Shown here one piece after another: positions 26,813 through 37,314 of a DNA stretch of 64,000 bases. Source of the DNA: Vibrio maritimus (GTDB taxonomy: Bacteria; Pseudomonadota; Gammaproteobacteria; Enterobacterales; Vibrionaceae). The notes under the pieces were generated by a model that ran no database searches, was not told the origin of the DNA, and saw only the letters and a list, made by a program, of their open reading frames with translations. Numbering within the stretch: position 1 is the stretch's first letter; every line of letters begins with the position of its first letter. Both the position numbers and the translations under genes were made by a program. The stretch spans positions 1 through 64,000 of the forward strand of contig NZ_CP090440.1 of assembly GCF_021441885.1 (NCBI RefSeq). Direction: 5' to 3'.

Positions 26813-27406
26813 ATGACAAATATTAAAGCACTGCTGAATGAACTAGAAACCAAAGGCATAGAGAACGATCTCCATGTAGCTGAGCGGCGGCAGAAATACC
26901 TAAACATCACCAAGGGTACCGGTGAGTTTCTCAGCGTCATGGCAAAATCCATCGCCGCCACCCGTATCCTCGAAGTCGGCACATCCAACGGCTACTCAAC
27001 CATCTGGCTGGCATCGGCTCTGAATACGCAAGGCCATGTTACCACAATCGAATACAATCTGGAAAAAGTAGCAGAGGCGAGAGAGAACTTTGCCCAAGCT
27101 GGGCTGGAGGACCGCATCACCTTGATGGAAGGAGATGCTACCCAGCTTATTCCATGCCTGGAAAAGCCTTTTGACTTGGTATTTCTTGATGCAGAGCGCG
27201 ATATCTACCCCAGCATTATCGAAAATATTATCAGACTCACCAGACCTGGCGGCTTGATTGTTTGCGACAATGCAATATCCCACCAGGAAGAGCTGACGCC
27301 TATCATGGAATATTTCTGTCACCTCGACGGATTCACAACCCACTTGGTACCTGTAGGTAAGGGGGAATTCGTGATACATAAAGGCACTGCCGTTTCGGCT
27401 TCATAA
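26813..27406 (+). CDS. Class I SAM-dependent O-methyltransferase
   Basis: 197 residues similar to catechol/caffeoyl-CoA type O-methyltransferases (Methyltransf_3/24). The SAM motif is RILEVGTSNGYSTIWLA, the acidic residue follows in TTIEYNLEK, and LVFLDAERDIYPS plus GLIVCDNAI match the metal-binding/catalytic motifs. It would methylate a hydroxyl group, possibly the last step before export. It starts 26 bp after the permease stop and is the last gene of the operon; an IS6 relic begins 70 bp later, so downstream genes may have been lost. Confidence 0.85.
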   Translation: MTNIKALLNELETKGIENDLHVAERRQKYLNITKGTGEFLSVMAKSIAATRILEVGTSNGYSTIWLASALNTQGHVTTIEYNLEKVAEARENFAQAGLEDRITLMEGDATQLIPCLEKPFDLVFLDAERDIYPSIIENIIRLTRPGGLIVCDNAISHQEELTPIMEYFCHLDGFTTHLVPVGKGEFVIHKGTAVSAS

Positions 27407-27474
27407 AACGCTTCTACACTTCCTTATGACTTTACTGGACCAGTATAATCAGGAGGCCAACAGTGTTCAAATAT

Positions 27475-28331
27475 GCTTGTTGCAGAAAATCAGCGTTAAG
27501 CGGAAACTGTCATCGTCTGTAGTAATAATTGGTTAAATCAATGACGAACGAGTTTAAATGGAAACACTTTGCTCCAGAAATCATCTTGTGGAGCATTCGA
27601 TGGTACGGCACTACTCCAATAAGTTAGGCCAACCTCAGCGATATGCTGCAAGAGCGGGGGGATCTCAGTAAATCGTTCGACTATCTACCGTTGGTTTATT
27701 GAGTTTGCGCCACTACTTCGTAAGAAAATGAGGCGTTATCAAATGATTAATGCAGACTCTTCCTAGCAGCTGGATGAAACTTACGTCAAAGTGAAAGGTA
27801 AATAGCTTTGCCTTTATCGAGCCATCAACAAGCACGGCCAAACACTGGATTTTTATTTCTCTCATAAACGCAATTGCCATTCAGCTTATCAATTCCTTAA
27901 ACGTTGTCTGCGTTATTACCTTCTAGAAAAACAACCGAAAACTTTAAATACAGATAAACCTTCTTCTTATGGTCACGCGACAGCGAAACTCAAGAAAGAA
28001 GGTCGATTACGACACGATGTTCAACAACGTCAAGTGAAGTATTTAAATAATGGTATTGGTTCTGATCATGCACCTATCAAAAAGCGTATTATCGTAGAAG
28101 GTGGATTCAAACGTCGACATCGAGCTTGGTCAACGATTCAAGGTTTCGAGTCACTACGAATGTTGAATAAAGGTCAGCTAGATTTTTGGTTGAGAACGAA
28201 TGAGCCGAAGGCTTTAGCACGGAAGCGCTCCGCTTTCATGAATCATTTGTTCAATGTTAAGGTGATTTCTAACTAGAAATGGAAAGTGAATAGTCGAGGC
28301 TCGCTTCTCATCATTTTTTTGCAACAAGCCC
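27475..28331 (+). mobile_element. IS6-family element (subtype B), degraded
   Basis: Ends gcttgttgcagaaaatcag and ttttttgcaacaagcc (to 28331). It sits directly downstream of the six-gene operon. A partial relic of the same subtype in opposite orientation lies at 51985-52297, so the 24 kb between them could once have moved as a unit. This is inference. Confidence 0.8.
27541..28275 (+). pseudogene. IS6-family transposase, multiple stops
   Basis: The frame starts MTNEFKWKHFAPEIILW, like the copy at 8262. It is broken by a TAG after GTTPI, a shift in the six-G run after LQER, TAG codons in place of Trp at two sites (near 27765 and 27804) and others. The last 80 residues are open (ending LFNVKVISN) and preserve the Trp codon that is a stop in the 8262 copy. 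Dead gene. Confidence 0.85.
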
Positions 28332-28427
28332 TGCAACAACGTCTTCTAATCCCTCGCAAACTAAGTGTGCCTGTTGCACGAGTCTACCACGACCCAATTT
28401 ATATTTGCGACATAACCAAAGTTAAGT
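28332..28427 (+). mobile_element. IS6 subtype A end relic
   Basis: The stretch ends aatttatatttgcgacataacc, close to the subtype A terminus ctatatttgcgacagaacc, and includes gtgtgcctgttgca, shared with the relic near 57990. Only the 3' tail of an element remains. Confidence 0.55.
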
Positions 28428-28475
28428 CAATAATAAGCTCCTCCTTCCTTGGAGAAGCCTATTAATACATTCTTT

Positions 28476-29717
28476 TTAGGAAAGCAGGTCTAACAGCTCG
28501 ACATTCAACGGAAACTGAGCATCCAGATCCGTGCCCAGCAACCCTAATCGGTCCCGAAACGCCAGGTGCAGATGGGCCGGTCTCAATATGACCCCATTGG
28601 GATCCGGTTCCAAGGTATCGGGATTGAGCTTGACCGCCTTAACTTGGCCATCAGTCGCACCAATCACCCGGTTTCCAGGGAAACGTCGGCTCCACACCAT
28701 TGTGCTACCTACGTTCCAATGGTCTTTTCCATTTTGACTATTGTAGTAGGGCGTCCGGCCAAAATCAGAGCACAACAAAATGGTGGTGCGATCCGCTACC
28801 CCTTGACGCTCTAATTCAGCAATCAGATGATTCACTGCATTAAAATAGCTCATCAATGAATTGTGTTGACGCGAGTCATTACTGTTATGGGTATCAAAGC
28901 CCCCAAGTTGGATCTGAGCGGAATTTGACACACCCGCGGAAAACGCGGCAGCCGCGATCTCGGCTTCTCCTTTTGCACCAGAAGACACGCTGTCAGGCAA
29001 CGAATCGAGTAGCCTATTAAGCTGAGCCGTATCCGCGTGACCTTCGAGGTATTCTCGCATCGCTCGTCTGTCATTCACAGTGTTTAGCCCCGCGTCCACC
29101 TGAGCGGTACTAATCTTATGCTGAGACAGCACCTCTTCAGTTACCTCATTCGGCAAGTAGCGAAAGGGCTTCGCCAATCGCTCCAAAGTGGAGACACCGT
29201 TTAAACGGGAAGCGGACACAGAGCCCCCAGTCACCGTGCTTCCTGAACCCAAATAGTACGCTAAAGGCTTGCCCTGTCGATCCATGGCAGCCAACAGTGC
29301 AGCAGTATCTGGTTGAACCGAGCTGCCACTGCCAGACTTACCCGTGCGCCTCCCGACGGGATGCGAATTGGTGGCAAAATTGAGACCGTTATAAACACGG
29401 ATATCCCGGTAATGATCTTTGAAAAACGTGTCCATATGATCTTTCCCGGTATGACTCGAGTTAAGCATAGGGGCATAACGAAGGTTCCCCACTTTACGAA
29501 TGTCCGATACTGAATATCGATTGATGACACCTCGGCTTTCGCTATATCGGATATCTCCTTTGGGGTCGCACACTGAGGTAGTGTCCCACCCCCCAGCCGC
29601 GATAACGGTAACGAAATAGCTGTCGCTCATACCTGCCGCCATTGCCAATCGGAAATTACCTAAGCTGAGCAAAGCTCCGCCGGCCATAAGACCTTTAACA
29701 AAATTTCTTCTGTTCAT
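28476..29717 (-). CDS. DUF1501 protein with Tat signal
   Basis: 413 residues. The N-terminus MNRRNFVKGLMAGGALLSLG is a twin-arginine signal, so the protein is exported folded. The body is DUF1501, a sulfatase/alkaline-phosphatase-like fold: the conserved GGFDTHNSNDSRQHNSLM and LLCSDFGRTPYYN motifs, with His and Asp residues that bind metal in the superfamily, are present. Enzymatic activity is unproven for the family. The gene starts 18 bp after the giant cytochrome gene, in the same direction, so the two form an operon. A similar pair lies at 53547-56876, and tatABC is on the same plasmid. Confidence 0.88.
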   Translation of the reverse strand: MNRRNFVKGLMAGGALLSLGNFRLAMAAGMSDSYFVTVIAAGGWDTTSVCDPKGDIRYSESRGVINRYSVSDIRKVGNLRYAPMLNSSHTGKDHMDTFFKDHYRDIRVYNGLNFATNSHPVGRRTGKSGSGSSVQPDTAALLAAMDRQGKPLAYYLGSGSTVTGGSVSASRLNGVSTLERLAKPFRYLPNEVTEEVLSQHKISTAQVDAGLNTVNDRRAMREYLEGHADTAQLNRLLDSLPDSVSSGAKGEAEIAAAAFSAGVSNSAQIQLGGFDTHNSNDSRQHNSLMSYFNAVNHLIAELERQGVADRTTILLCSDFGRTPYYNSQNGKDHWNVGSTMVWSRRFPGNRVIGATDGQVKAVKLNPDTLEPDPNGVILRPAHLHLAFRDRLGLLGTDLDAQFPLNVELLDLLS

Positions 29718-29735
29718 TTCATTGTCCTCAGAGTC

Positions 29736-32700
29736 TTACTCATAGAAAAAGCGCTGATCTTTCAACAGATACATCATCAAAGCGATCCAGCTCCGAGTAT
29801 AAAAGTGAGAGTCATAATCCACATGATCTTTAGTATACAGCTCTTCATTGCCCATCAGGTGTTCGTGAGCACGGCAATCTGTCGGCAACCTAGCATCCAC
29901 GTCGCCGCTATATACCAGAGTACGCCCCATCTGCTGCACATTACGAAATAGCTGATAGGCCTGCTCTACCTCTTTCCTGTCACTCTCAACATCCTCATTC
30001 TCGCCATAGAAGCGCCACATCAGGTCGGCGATAAGCTTGCGAGTGCGCTGCTCATCTTCGGCCAAGGGGCGGAAGGCCAGGTTATCCAAGTTTACGCGAC
30101 CATCATTACCCACCTTAACTAGGCGGATCTGATGGCTACCTTTTTCCAGATAGAGCGGCTCAATCTTAGCATTTTGCCAACGCGCCCCGCCGCCAGTGCT
30201 TTGAAGCTGTATCTCTTGGATCAACTCATCGTTTATCCACAACTCCACATAGCGGTCATTAGAGGCGTTAAAAGCGTAACTCATGCTCAAGTCATAAAGA
30301 TCGTCATACTCCAGGTTGATATCAAAACTGATGGACTGTTCTTGGTCTGTTATCGCAACATAGCCACGACCGGTAAATCGTTGAGCACTAACGGTCTCAA
30401 ATTCAGCCCCTCCGCTCAATTCGCCATCCTCTAGCTCATAATGCTTGCGATAACCGTCGGCACCAAAATCGCCAAAGATAGAACGATCATTCGACGCTTG
30501 AGAGAACTCGAACGACACCATCTGACAGGAGAGATCCGCCGCTAGGAAATTCTGGATCCCGGCGCTGACACCGTTCAATCGGTAATCACGCTCGGTCGTG
30601 GTGACATCGTCAATCCCGCCATACATCAGATTGAGTTTCTCGGCATCACGATGCAGCCAACGATAGCCACCACGGTAGCGCCAATCCCGTCCAAACAGAC
30701 TGGTGATCTTGCGATCCAGCATGTCCGGAGTCAGCATCAAACGGCTGCCACCAAAGCGGTTGAACCTCTGCGTATAGTCAGTGAACACCAACTCACGGAT
30801 CAGGGCTTTTATACTGTAGCCACTAGCTTCAAAACGCTGTGCCAGCCTACTCAAATCTTGCTGCTGACGCTGGTAGTCGCCCGCCAAAGAACCATCGGCA
30901 TTCACTTCATCCACAGTGATCAACTCATGGCCAGTGATTGGCATAAATAGATGTTTCACCATAGCCCGCGCAAAACGGGGATCTTCAGCGGCACGCTCAA
31001 CCACCCAAAGTAGAGGCTTCTCTTGGTAATAACCCGCCTCTTCGCCGTTAAAGCCCACCGGCAAGAGTCTTCCCAACGGCCAATCGCTAGACGACAAGTT
31101 AGCCTTGTAGCTAGGGCGATCTTCCCCAATCCAGTGCTTAAACGCCGAGGCAACCGGATCCATCACCTCATGGCAACCGGTGCATGCTGGATTGGTCAAG
31201 GTCGCATTATCATCCTCGAGGTCATCACTGCCCGGGCGATCCCCACCGATGGCCATAATGTCGGTGTCTAGGAACTTCTCATAGAAGTGCGCGGCACGAG
31301 CCCGGTTGATGTTGGTTGCCGTGGTAGGATACGTCAACAAAAACGCCGGATTGGTCAATACCCCAGCCTGCGGATGAGTAAGCTTCACAGGTTGAAAATC
31401 CTCCGGATCCCAAGGGAAATCTGGATACTGAGGGTTGTCAAGTTCACGGAAGCTCAGTTGATCCGCCACCCCGTAATAGGACGCCGAAAAGAAGTTCACC
31501 ATGGTGTACTCGGCAGTCAGGATCCTGTTGAACGGTTGGTCCGTAGTGATGATGTGGCGGATCAATGCCGAAGGCTCCCGTCCCAAAGCCAATTCAGTCT
31601 GAGCTCTGAGGTAGTTTCTCAGCGTAGTGTTGCCATTGGCGGCGTTTTCAAACCACTCAAAATGCCCTCCATTGGCGGACGCAATGTTCCGACCACCGCT
31701 GCGTAAATCCGGCGTACCACGGACATTAAGCAAGTCGTTGAACACCTCCTCCACACGCAACAAAAAGCTCTCCTCCTCCAGTAAGTCGGTCAGTAGTGTA
31801 TCAATGGCGTTGCCGCCATAATTGCGCACCTGTTCCACCTCTTCGTTGAAGGGCTGACGGCTAACCAAATTCTCGGTCATTTTGTAGTAGAAGCTTTGCG
31901 CTTCCCAACTCGTCACTACGGCATCCAAACCGCTATCGCTACCGCCAGAAGGAGGGGTGCCACCACCGTTACCGATAAACTCCTTATACGTCCACTCGTA
32001 CAGTTTTTCGGCACATTCTCGATCACACTGGCCTGGGTTGCCCAATGGCATATTGGTCATCAAGTACTCGATGATGTCTTCCCGAAACAGCGCATCCAAA
32101 ATGGGAATATCCCCGTTACCATCTTCACCATGACAAGCGGCACAGTTAAAGTGCTTCCAAAGCTCCTCACCATCCATATCCCCCACTGGAGGCTCTTCGC
32201 CACCTCCATTATTTCCGTCACCATCCTTGTCGGATTCATTGGGGCGTGTATACAGTGACAAGATCTCTGCTGGGCTCAACACACGGCTGTAGAGGCGTAA
32301 TTCGTCCAAAGCAGAATTATTGCGAAATTCGTTCAAATCCAACTTAGTTAAGGTAGCTGGAGTAGTGTGGCTCGCGGTCTTGACCTCGACACCATTAACA
32401 TATGCCCTAGCCTTATTATTCGGTTGGCGCACATAGGTAATGTGTACCCATTCTCTATTGGGAATTTTATCAACCAAAACAAAACGTGAGCCACTACCAG
32501 TCCCGATCCTCATATTGCGGTTACTTGCCACGTGAGCAAAGAGACCACCATTCGAATCTTGGTAATTAAACAAACGCTGACGGTAGTTAAGACCGTCTGC
32601 AGAATAGAGCCAGAACGACCAGGTCATGCCATTCGTATCAAGATCCATTTGCTCCTCTTCAGACAAACGACGAGCAATTTTGTAACGTCCTGGGCGCAAG

Positions 32701-35700
32701 GCATCATTCACCGCCCCATCTTGAATAAAGGTCTGACCATTCAAGGGTAAATCAAGCCCGTTACCAGAACGGTCCACCACTTTGAAAGGGCTGGGAGTGT
32801 CGAAGTCCCAGAACAACTCAAGCCCTTCATTAGAGACCGACTGAGTCGGAACGCCATCAACAACCACTGAACCGTCTGGGCTGTAGGTAACACCATTATT
32901 CTGATCAACACTGACTATACGTACCTCTAGCTGACCGCCGTACTCTGGAGAAAACTCAAAGCTACGTTCCTCTGGCTCCAATTCCAGCACCGTTTGCCAA
33001 GGGCTAACTTCCGGCTGCAGGTAGCGATACTGGATGTCCTGCCGCTTCAGGTTTTTGGGATGGATAGGCCTAGCCTCCACCCAACGATAGGAAGGTAAAT
33101 TGTTCCAAGTAACGCTGTCTTCACTCCAGTCGTTATGTTCTAAGCGCGCAATACGAAGCCTTCTCCATGGCCCCGACGAAACGTTTCGAACATGAAGTTT
33201 CAACTGAGCTCGATCAAAATCTGCAAGTTTGACGTCTACCAAGTCAAATTTAATTGCTGCTTTACGGTTATATTCAGAGCCCCCGGACACGTATTTGAGG
33301 TAAAGATTCTCATTATTGCCAAAGTTAGTATTCGGATTCTTTTTGTGCACATGTGCATCAGCAACGGTCTGTACACTGATTTCCACACCCTCACCATTTG
33401 TAAGCACCAGCTTTGGAGCCAAGCCGGACTCTTTGCTAGAAAGTTGCACAGTAGAATCTCCGTCGCTTGACCGAGACTCAATCTTCACAAGAAGACTAGT
33501 AATATCTTCTAGCTCACTGTAAGGAATATCGAAACTGATCCATTCTCCCAGATCATCACTGGTAATGTCCCGACCACTGAAATCGCCCTCATCAGTGAAG
33601 TAATCGAAGTGGCCAATCAGAGTATCTTTATTCTCGACATCCAGTAATGCCCATGAGGCCGACGGGATCTCACCCGGCTCTGGCTCGCCACCATCCGGAA
33701 TCTCAGGTGGATTAAACTCGGCCCACCGTTCCTGCCAGAGGGTACGAGCAGTCTGCTCACCACAAGGCCCATCGCAGTACATCGGCATGGCTTTCACTTT
33801 CTGGACCAGCTGGTCAAAACCGGCAGTGAACCAGGTTTCGGCTATCGTCTTTGTTGCTAGTCCGGAGCTCCCTTCACCGTGACAGCTGGCACAGCTCTCA
33901 TTGAGCACTACGTCGCCAACATCCGTTACCATACGCATGTTCCAATCGATCCAGACGACCTCACCCGCCTCCCTTAGGATCACTGCACGATCCAAAGGTG
34001 ACGGCAAGGCGCCGTAGTCGTAACCAAAGCTCACCACATAACTGCCTGGAGGTAGCTTGATAGACCTTACCTCGCCCCAGGTCAACGTCACTTTCTGAGT
34101 ATTGTTACCTTGTCGGATGGAGACTTCGGTTTCCTCCGAAACCAAACCAAACGGACGCTCCGGCGCCTGTAACACCATAGTGGCAGTGTCTGTATCACTG
34201 CTGTAAGACCAGTCCAAGCTCACTCGATCACTGTCGCTTTCCAAAGTAAAGCTTTGGGCCGCGGGTTGCGGATACCAACCAGCGACCGTATCGAGCAGCA
34301 ACTGATACTCCCCTGCTGGCATACCATCAAAACTCAAAGCGCTGCTGTTCCAATCCATGTAAAAACGGCGCTCTTCGCCGTTCGGTTGGAGCAGGCGGCC
34401 ATGGATTAGCTCACTTTCTAATGCCAGATCCGGCAATTGGGGAACATTCAGAATAACTCGGCTGTCGCTCACAGCGTCCGCCTCATAACGGATCCGATAC
34501 AGCACATTTGCCTTGTCATCCGACAGCAGCAACGAACCGTCCGCCATCGGCAACAACTCCATCGGGCGACCAATACAGGCATTGTTCAAACAGGCGTAAG
34601 AATCAACGTTGTCAATGTCCTGCATCCAGCCTTGAACCAAACTTCGTTCATGTGCCACTCGGGTGGAGTCCTCAATGGTCAGCATCCTCAGCTCCAACGC
34701 CGGACGCACTGCCTTTTGTCCATTACCATGAGTAGCAAACAGCAAGTGATGTTGATTAGCTTTGCTAGGGAATCCATCCCAGAAGACCACACCCAACGGA
34801 GCACTGTTGGTTTCCACCTCGAATGCAGTCGCCACATAGTTATCAGGATAAATCTCAGCAATAGTCAAGTCACTGAGAATAGCCTCGAAAGGCATATCCA
34901 CACTGTCCTGATCCGCTTCCTCCTCCGGCAAAATACCTATAGTGTCACGGCCAAACACATAGGGAGTGCCGAAGTGCTCACCCCGCTGGCTGATTCGATT
35001 AATTTCATCTGGGTTATCCATCCCCTGACGATTGTTGTCAGAGAACCAAATCTCGCCACTTAACGGGTGCCAATCAAAACCCACTGAATTACGGATCCCT
35101 TTCGCCATCACTGTGGTCTCTAAGCTATCCAAGTCGATGCGATAGAGGGTACCGTAAAGCTCATCTGGCATAATGCAAACGTTGCAAGGGATCCCTACAG
35201 CGGTGTAAATGCCGTTATCGGAAGGGTCAAGTGGATTGAATTTGATGGGATGCTTTTGGTGCCAGACTCGGAATCTAGGCTCCAACCCCTCCCCGTTATC
35301 CGCAGGATAGGTGTAAATCCGCTCTGCGGCCGGTAGAGTTTTGTAGCTTCTGTCGATGTCTTCGATACGGTAAAGCCCGCCAACGGTACTGTAGTACAAG
35401 CTACCGTCTCGATAAGCGACACCATGAGGTTCCTCTAACCCAGTGGCGACCACATAGGCATCGCCCGCTTTGCCTGTTTCGGCGTCTAGCTCGATGGCAT
35501 ACAGATGACCAGAAAGAGTATCATCATCCAAAGGGATGGCGCTGGAACCGACATAGAGGACCCCGTTGCCCATGGTCATCTGACGGGGCTGATACAGGCC
35601 TTCATAGAAAAGTTCGACGCTAACACCAGGCAAAGGCTCTAACAAGTCCGCCTCCACCGGTGGACGGTAGGTCAGCGCGTACTCACTACTGTCCTGCTCT

Positions 35701-36662
35701 TCAGACAAAGTCAAAACCACAGGGCTGTTATAAGGTACATAACCTTGAGCCGAATGCATCAGTATCTGGTAGTCGCCTGCATTCAAATCACTCAGAGTGA
35801 TCGTTGACCCCCACTCCCCCTCAATCGCAAAAACTTCGCCGTTCACTGAGTTGACAGCCCGTCCAGTCACGACCTCCCCTTCAAGCTCGGGCACTGGTGC
35901 CTCCGGTAAACTCAATGCCAAGCTACCCACGGGCTTCTCAGGAGGTGGTTCCGTTGCCTCCTCCAGTTTCAACTGATAATCAGCGCTCGGTGCCAGAACC
36001 CGATTTCGACTCGCCTCTGGAACAGGAACAAATTCACCGGTTTCAAACACCAGCTGACCTGATACCATAAGTTCGCTCTGCTCATTGAGGCAGATGGCGA
36101 GCGCCTCAGACCACAAGGTTTGAGCACTCCAAGCACTATCGTCTAGATCACAAATAAACCGCTCAGTCTCAACACCGCCCCGACTTAGCAACAGCTGGAT
36201 CGGTGCCCTCTTTTCCAGGGAGGACCACTGGGGCCAAAGGACACCAATCTCCACCAAGTCCAAGGCATTAGAAATCAATTCAAATTCATAACCGACATCC
36301 GGCGCCCATACCTTGTTGTCACTGTTATGGCGCACTTCTGATATGGTTCCATCAGCATTCTTCACTCCTACCTGGATCTCTCCGCTATTTCGATTAACGC
36401 AACGGGCGGCCTGTTTTGCCCAAACAGCCTGTTCCTTCCAAGAGCTCGGCCAAGTGTGGCAATAAAACTCTTCAAGAAGAGTGCCACTTTTGGAAAGCTC
36501 GATTTTGTATGGAGCACGATGTTCTATCTCCCCCCATTGGTATCCTATCCAATCAATCTCGGTATTCAGCCCCCCGCTATCAGCGGAGGAAAATGCTGGC
36601 GTCAGTAATAACGCCGCCACGAGCAAATTATTTGCCCTTAATATAGAATGCTTCAAATTCAC
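29736..36662 (-). CDS. Giant secreted multidomain c-type cytochrome protein
   Basis: About 2308 residues from a GTG at 36662, which gives a clean Sec signal peptide (KHSILRANNLLVAALLLTPAFSSA); the ATG at 36749 would add 29 unrelated residues. Domain order: two repeats (IDWIGYQWGEIEHRAP, IGVLWPQWSSLEKRAP); a beta module; a glucose/sorbosone dehydrogenase-like propeller (LYQPRQMTMGNGVLYVGS); a second beta module; cytochrome c site CASCHGE (about 33890); a DNRLRE-like domain (VQTVADAHVHKKNPNTNFG); a LamG domain; cytochrome c site CAACHGE (about 32140); a DUF1592/1588/1585-like region with CTGCHEVMDP (about 31180); and a CBM35-like module (YELEDGELSGG). Three CxxCH haem sites are present. Likely an extracellular or periplasmic electron-transfer and carbohydrate-binding enzyme; substrate unknown. 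Confidence 0.85.
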   Translation of the reverse strand: MNLKHSILRANNLLVAALLLTPAFSSADSGGLNTEIDWIGYQWGEIEHRAPYKIELSKSGTLLEEFYCHTWPSSWKEQAVWAKQAARCVNRNSGEIQVGVKNADGTISEVRHNSDNKVWAPDVGYEFELISNALDLVEIGVLWPQWSSLEKRAPIQLLLSRGGVETERFICDLDDSAWSAQTLWSEALAICLNEQSELMVSGQLVFETGEFVPVPEASRNRVLAPSADYQLKLEEATEPPPEKPVGSLALSLPEAPVPELEGEVVTGRAVNSVNGEVFAIEGEWGSTITLSDLNAGDYQILMHSAQGYVPYNSPVVLTLSEEQDSSEYALTYRPPVEADLLEPLPGVSVELFYEGLYQPRQMTMGNGVLYVGSSAIPLDDDTLSGHLYAIELDAETGKAGDAYVVATGLEEPHGVAYRDGSLYYSTVGGLYRIEDIDRSYKTLPAAERIYTYPADNGEGLEPRFRVWHQKHPIKFNPLDPSDNGIYTAVGIPCNVCIMPDELYGTLYRIDLDSLETTVMAKGIRNSVGFDWHPLSGEIWFSDNNRQGMDNPDEINRISQRGEHFGTPYVFGRDTIGILPEEEADQDSVDMPFEAILSDLTIAEIYPDNYVATAFEVETNSAPLGVVFWDGFPSKANQHHLLFATHGNGQKAVRPALELRMLTIEDSTRVAHERSLVQGWMQDIDNVDSYACLNNACIGRPMELLPMADGSLLLSDDKANVLYRIRYEADAVSDSRVILNVPQLPDLALESELIHGRLLQPNGEERRFYMDWNSSALSFDGMPAGEYQLLLDTVAGWYPQPAAQSFTLESDSDRVSLDWSYSSDTDTATMVLQAPERPFGLVSEETEVSIRQGNNTQKVTLTWGEVRSIKLPPGSYVVSFGYDYGALPSPLDRAVILREAGEVVWIDWNMRMVTDVGDVVLNESCASCHGEGSSGLATKTIAETWFTAGFDQLVQKVKAMPMYCDGPCGEQTARTLWQERWAEFNPPEIPDGGEPEPGEIPSASWALLDVENKDTLIGHFDYFTDEGDFSGRDITSDDLGEWISFDIPYSELEDITSLLVKIESRSSDGDSTVQLSSKESGLAPKLVLTNGEGVEISVQTVADAHVHKKNPNTNFGNNENLYLKYVSGGSEYNRKAAIKFDLVDVKLADFDRAQLKLHVRNVSSGPWRRLRIARLEHNDWSEDSVTWNNLPSYRWVEARPIHPKNLKRQDIQYRYLQPEVSPWQTVLELEPEERSFEFSPEYGGQLEVRIVSVDQNNGVTYSPDGSVVVDGVPTQSVSNEGLELFWDFDTPSPFKVVDRSGNGLDLPLNGQTFIQDGAVNDALRPGRYKIARRLSEEEQMDLDTNGMTWSFWLYSADGLNYRQRLFNYQDSNGGLFAHVASNRNMRIGTGSGSRFVLVDKIPNREWVHITYVRQPNNKARAYVNGVEVKTASHTTPATLTKLDLNEFRNNSALDELRLYSRVLSPAEILSLYTRPNESDKDGDGNNGGGEEPPVGDMDGEELWKHFNCAACHGEDGNGDIPILDALFREDIIEYLMTNMPLGNPGQCDRECAEKLYEWTYKEFIGNGGGTPPSGGSDSGLDAVVTSWEAQSFYYKMTENLVSRQPFNEEVEQVRNYGGNAIDTLLTDLLEEESFLLRVEEVFNDLLNVRGTPDLRSGGRNIASANGGHFEWFENAANGNTTLRNYLRAQTELALGREPSALIRHIITTDQPFNRILTAEYTMVNFFSASYYGVADQLSFRELDNPQYPDFPWDPEDFQPVKLTHPQAGVLTNPAFLLTYPTTATNINRARAAHFYEKFLDTDIMAIGGDRPGSDDLEDDNATLTNPACTGCHEVMDPVASAFKHWIGEDRPSYKANLSSSDWPLGRLLPVGFNGEEAGYYQEKPLLWVVERAAEDPRFARAMVKHLFMPITGHELITVDEVNADGSLAGDYQRQQQDLSRLAQRFEASGYSIKALIRELVFTDYTQRFNRFGGSRLMLTPDMLDRKITSLFGRDWRYRGGYRWLHRDAEKLNLMYGGIDDVTTTERDYRLNGVSAGIQNFLAADLSCQMVSFEFSQASNDRSIFGDFGADGYRKHYELEDGELSGGAEFETVSAQRFTGRGYVAITDQEQSISFDINLEYDDLYDLSMSYAFNASNDRYVELWINDELIQEIQLQSTGGGARWQNAKIEPLYLEKGSHQIRLVKVGNDGRVNLDNLAFRPLAEDEQRTRKLIADLMWRFYGENEDVESDRKEVEQAYQLFRNVQQMGRTLVYSGDVDARLPTDCRAHEHLMGNEELYTKDHVDYDSHFYTRSWIALMMYLLKDQRFFYE

Positions 36663-37314
36663 TAATTCATTCCACAATAAAATATCAAATTGAACCAGCA
36701 CCGAAATCGAACAACCCATGCTCAAACCACAAGCAACAGTTATGCACAATCAAAATAACAAGGCCAAATAGTTAGCCTTGACACCTCAATCCAAAAACTC
36801 ACAGCTAAGTGACTATTCAACTTGGGCGAACCATAGCCCTCGCTTCAGGCTGAGCTTCTGGCCTCTGTTAACCCGACCTAACTCAAATTAACGGACTCTT
36901 ACAGGGTGTATATCTAAACGCCCACTTGGACATCTTGCACTCCGCAGCAGACCAGCAATAAGATTTTCAACCCAAAAGGGTATGTAACACCAGTTACACA
37001 AGCCCAGCCACCGAAACTAAATTTCTTTTTCTATCAATAACTTACATGAAATTACACAGTAACACCGCAATATAACTACCAGAATTGCAATAAAAACAAG
37101 TTCCTAACTAAGTAAGCAGCTACTTTTCCACAATACACCGACTCCAAAAATGCAGAGGTGGCAAACTCATTAGCACTAAAGGCTAATCATGCACACGCAA
37201 CTCCATCAAGCGTTTCTGTCACCTCCATTAAATTCAAACGAACCTATGTACCCCCAAAAACTGGTCGCTAGCAATTAGAGTTTTTCCTTTTACGTTCAAA
37301 CAAACGGAGAACGC
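36663..37314. other. Upstream region of the giant gene, no other gene
   Basis: About 650 bases with no supported coding sequence. It should contain the leftward promoter of the cytochrome/DUF1501 operon in its first 200 bases. The right part is flank of an IS3 relic. Confidence 0.4.

Noticed and set aside
36663..36749. Upstream ATG for the giant cytochrome gene
   Set aside because: It adds 29 residues before a clean signal peptide and lacks family support; the GTG at 36662 places the signal peptide at the N-terminus.
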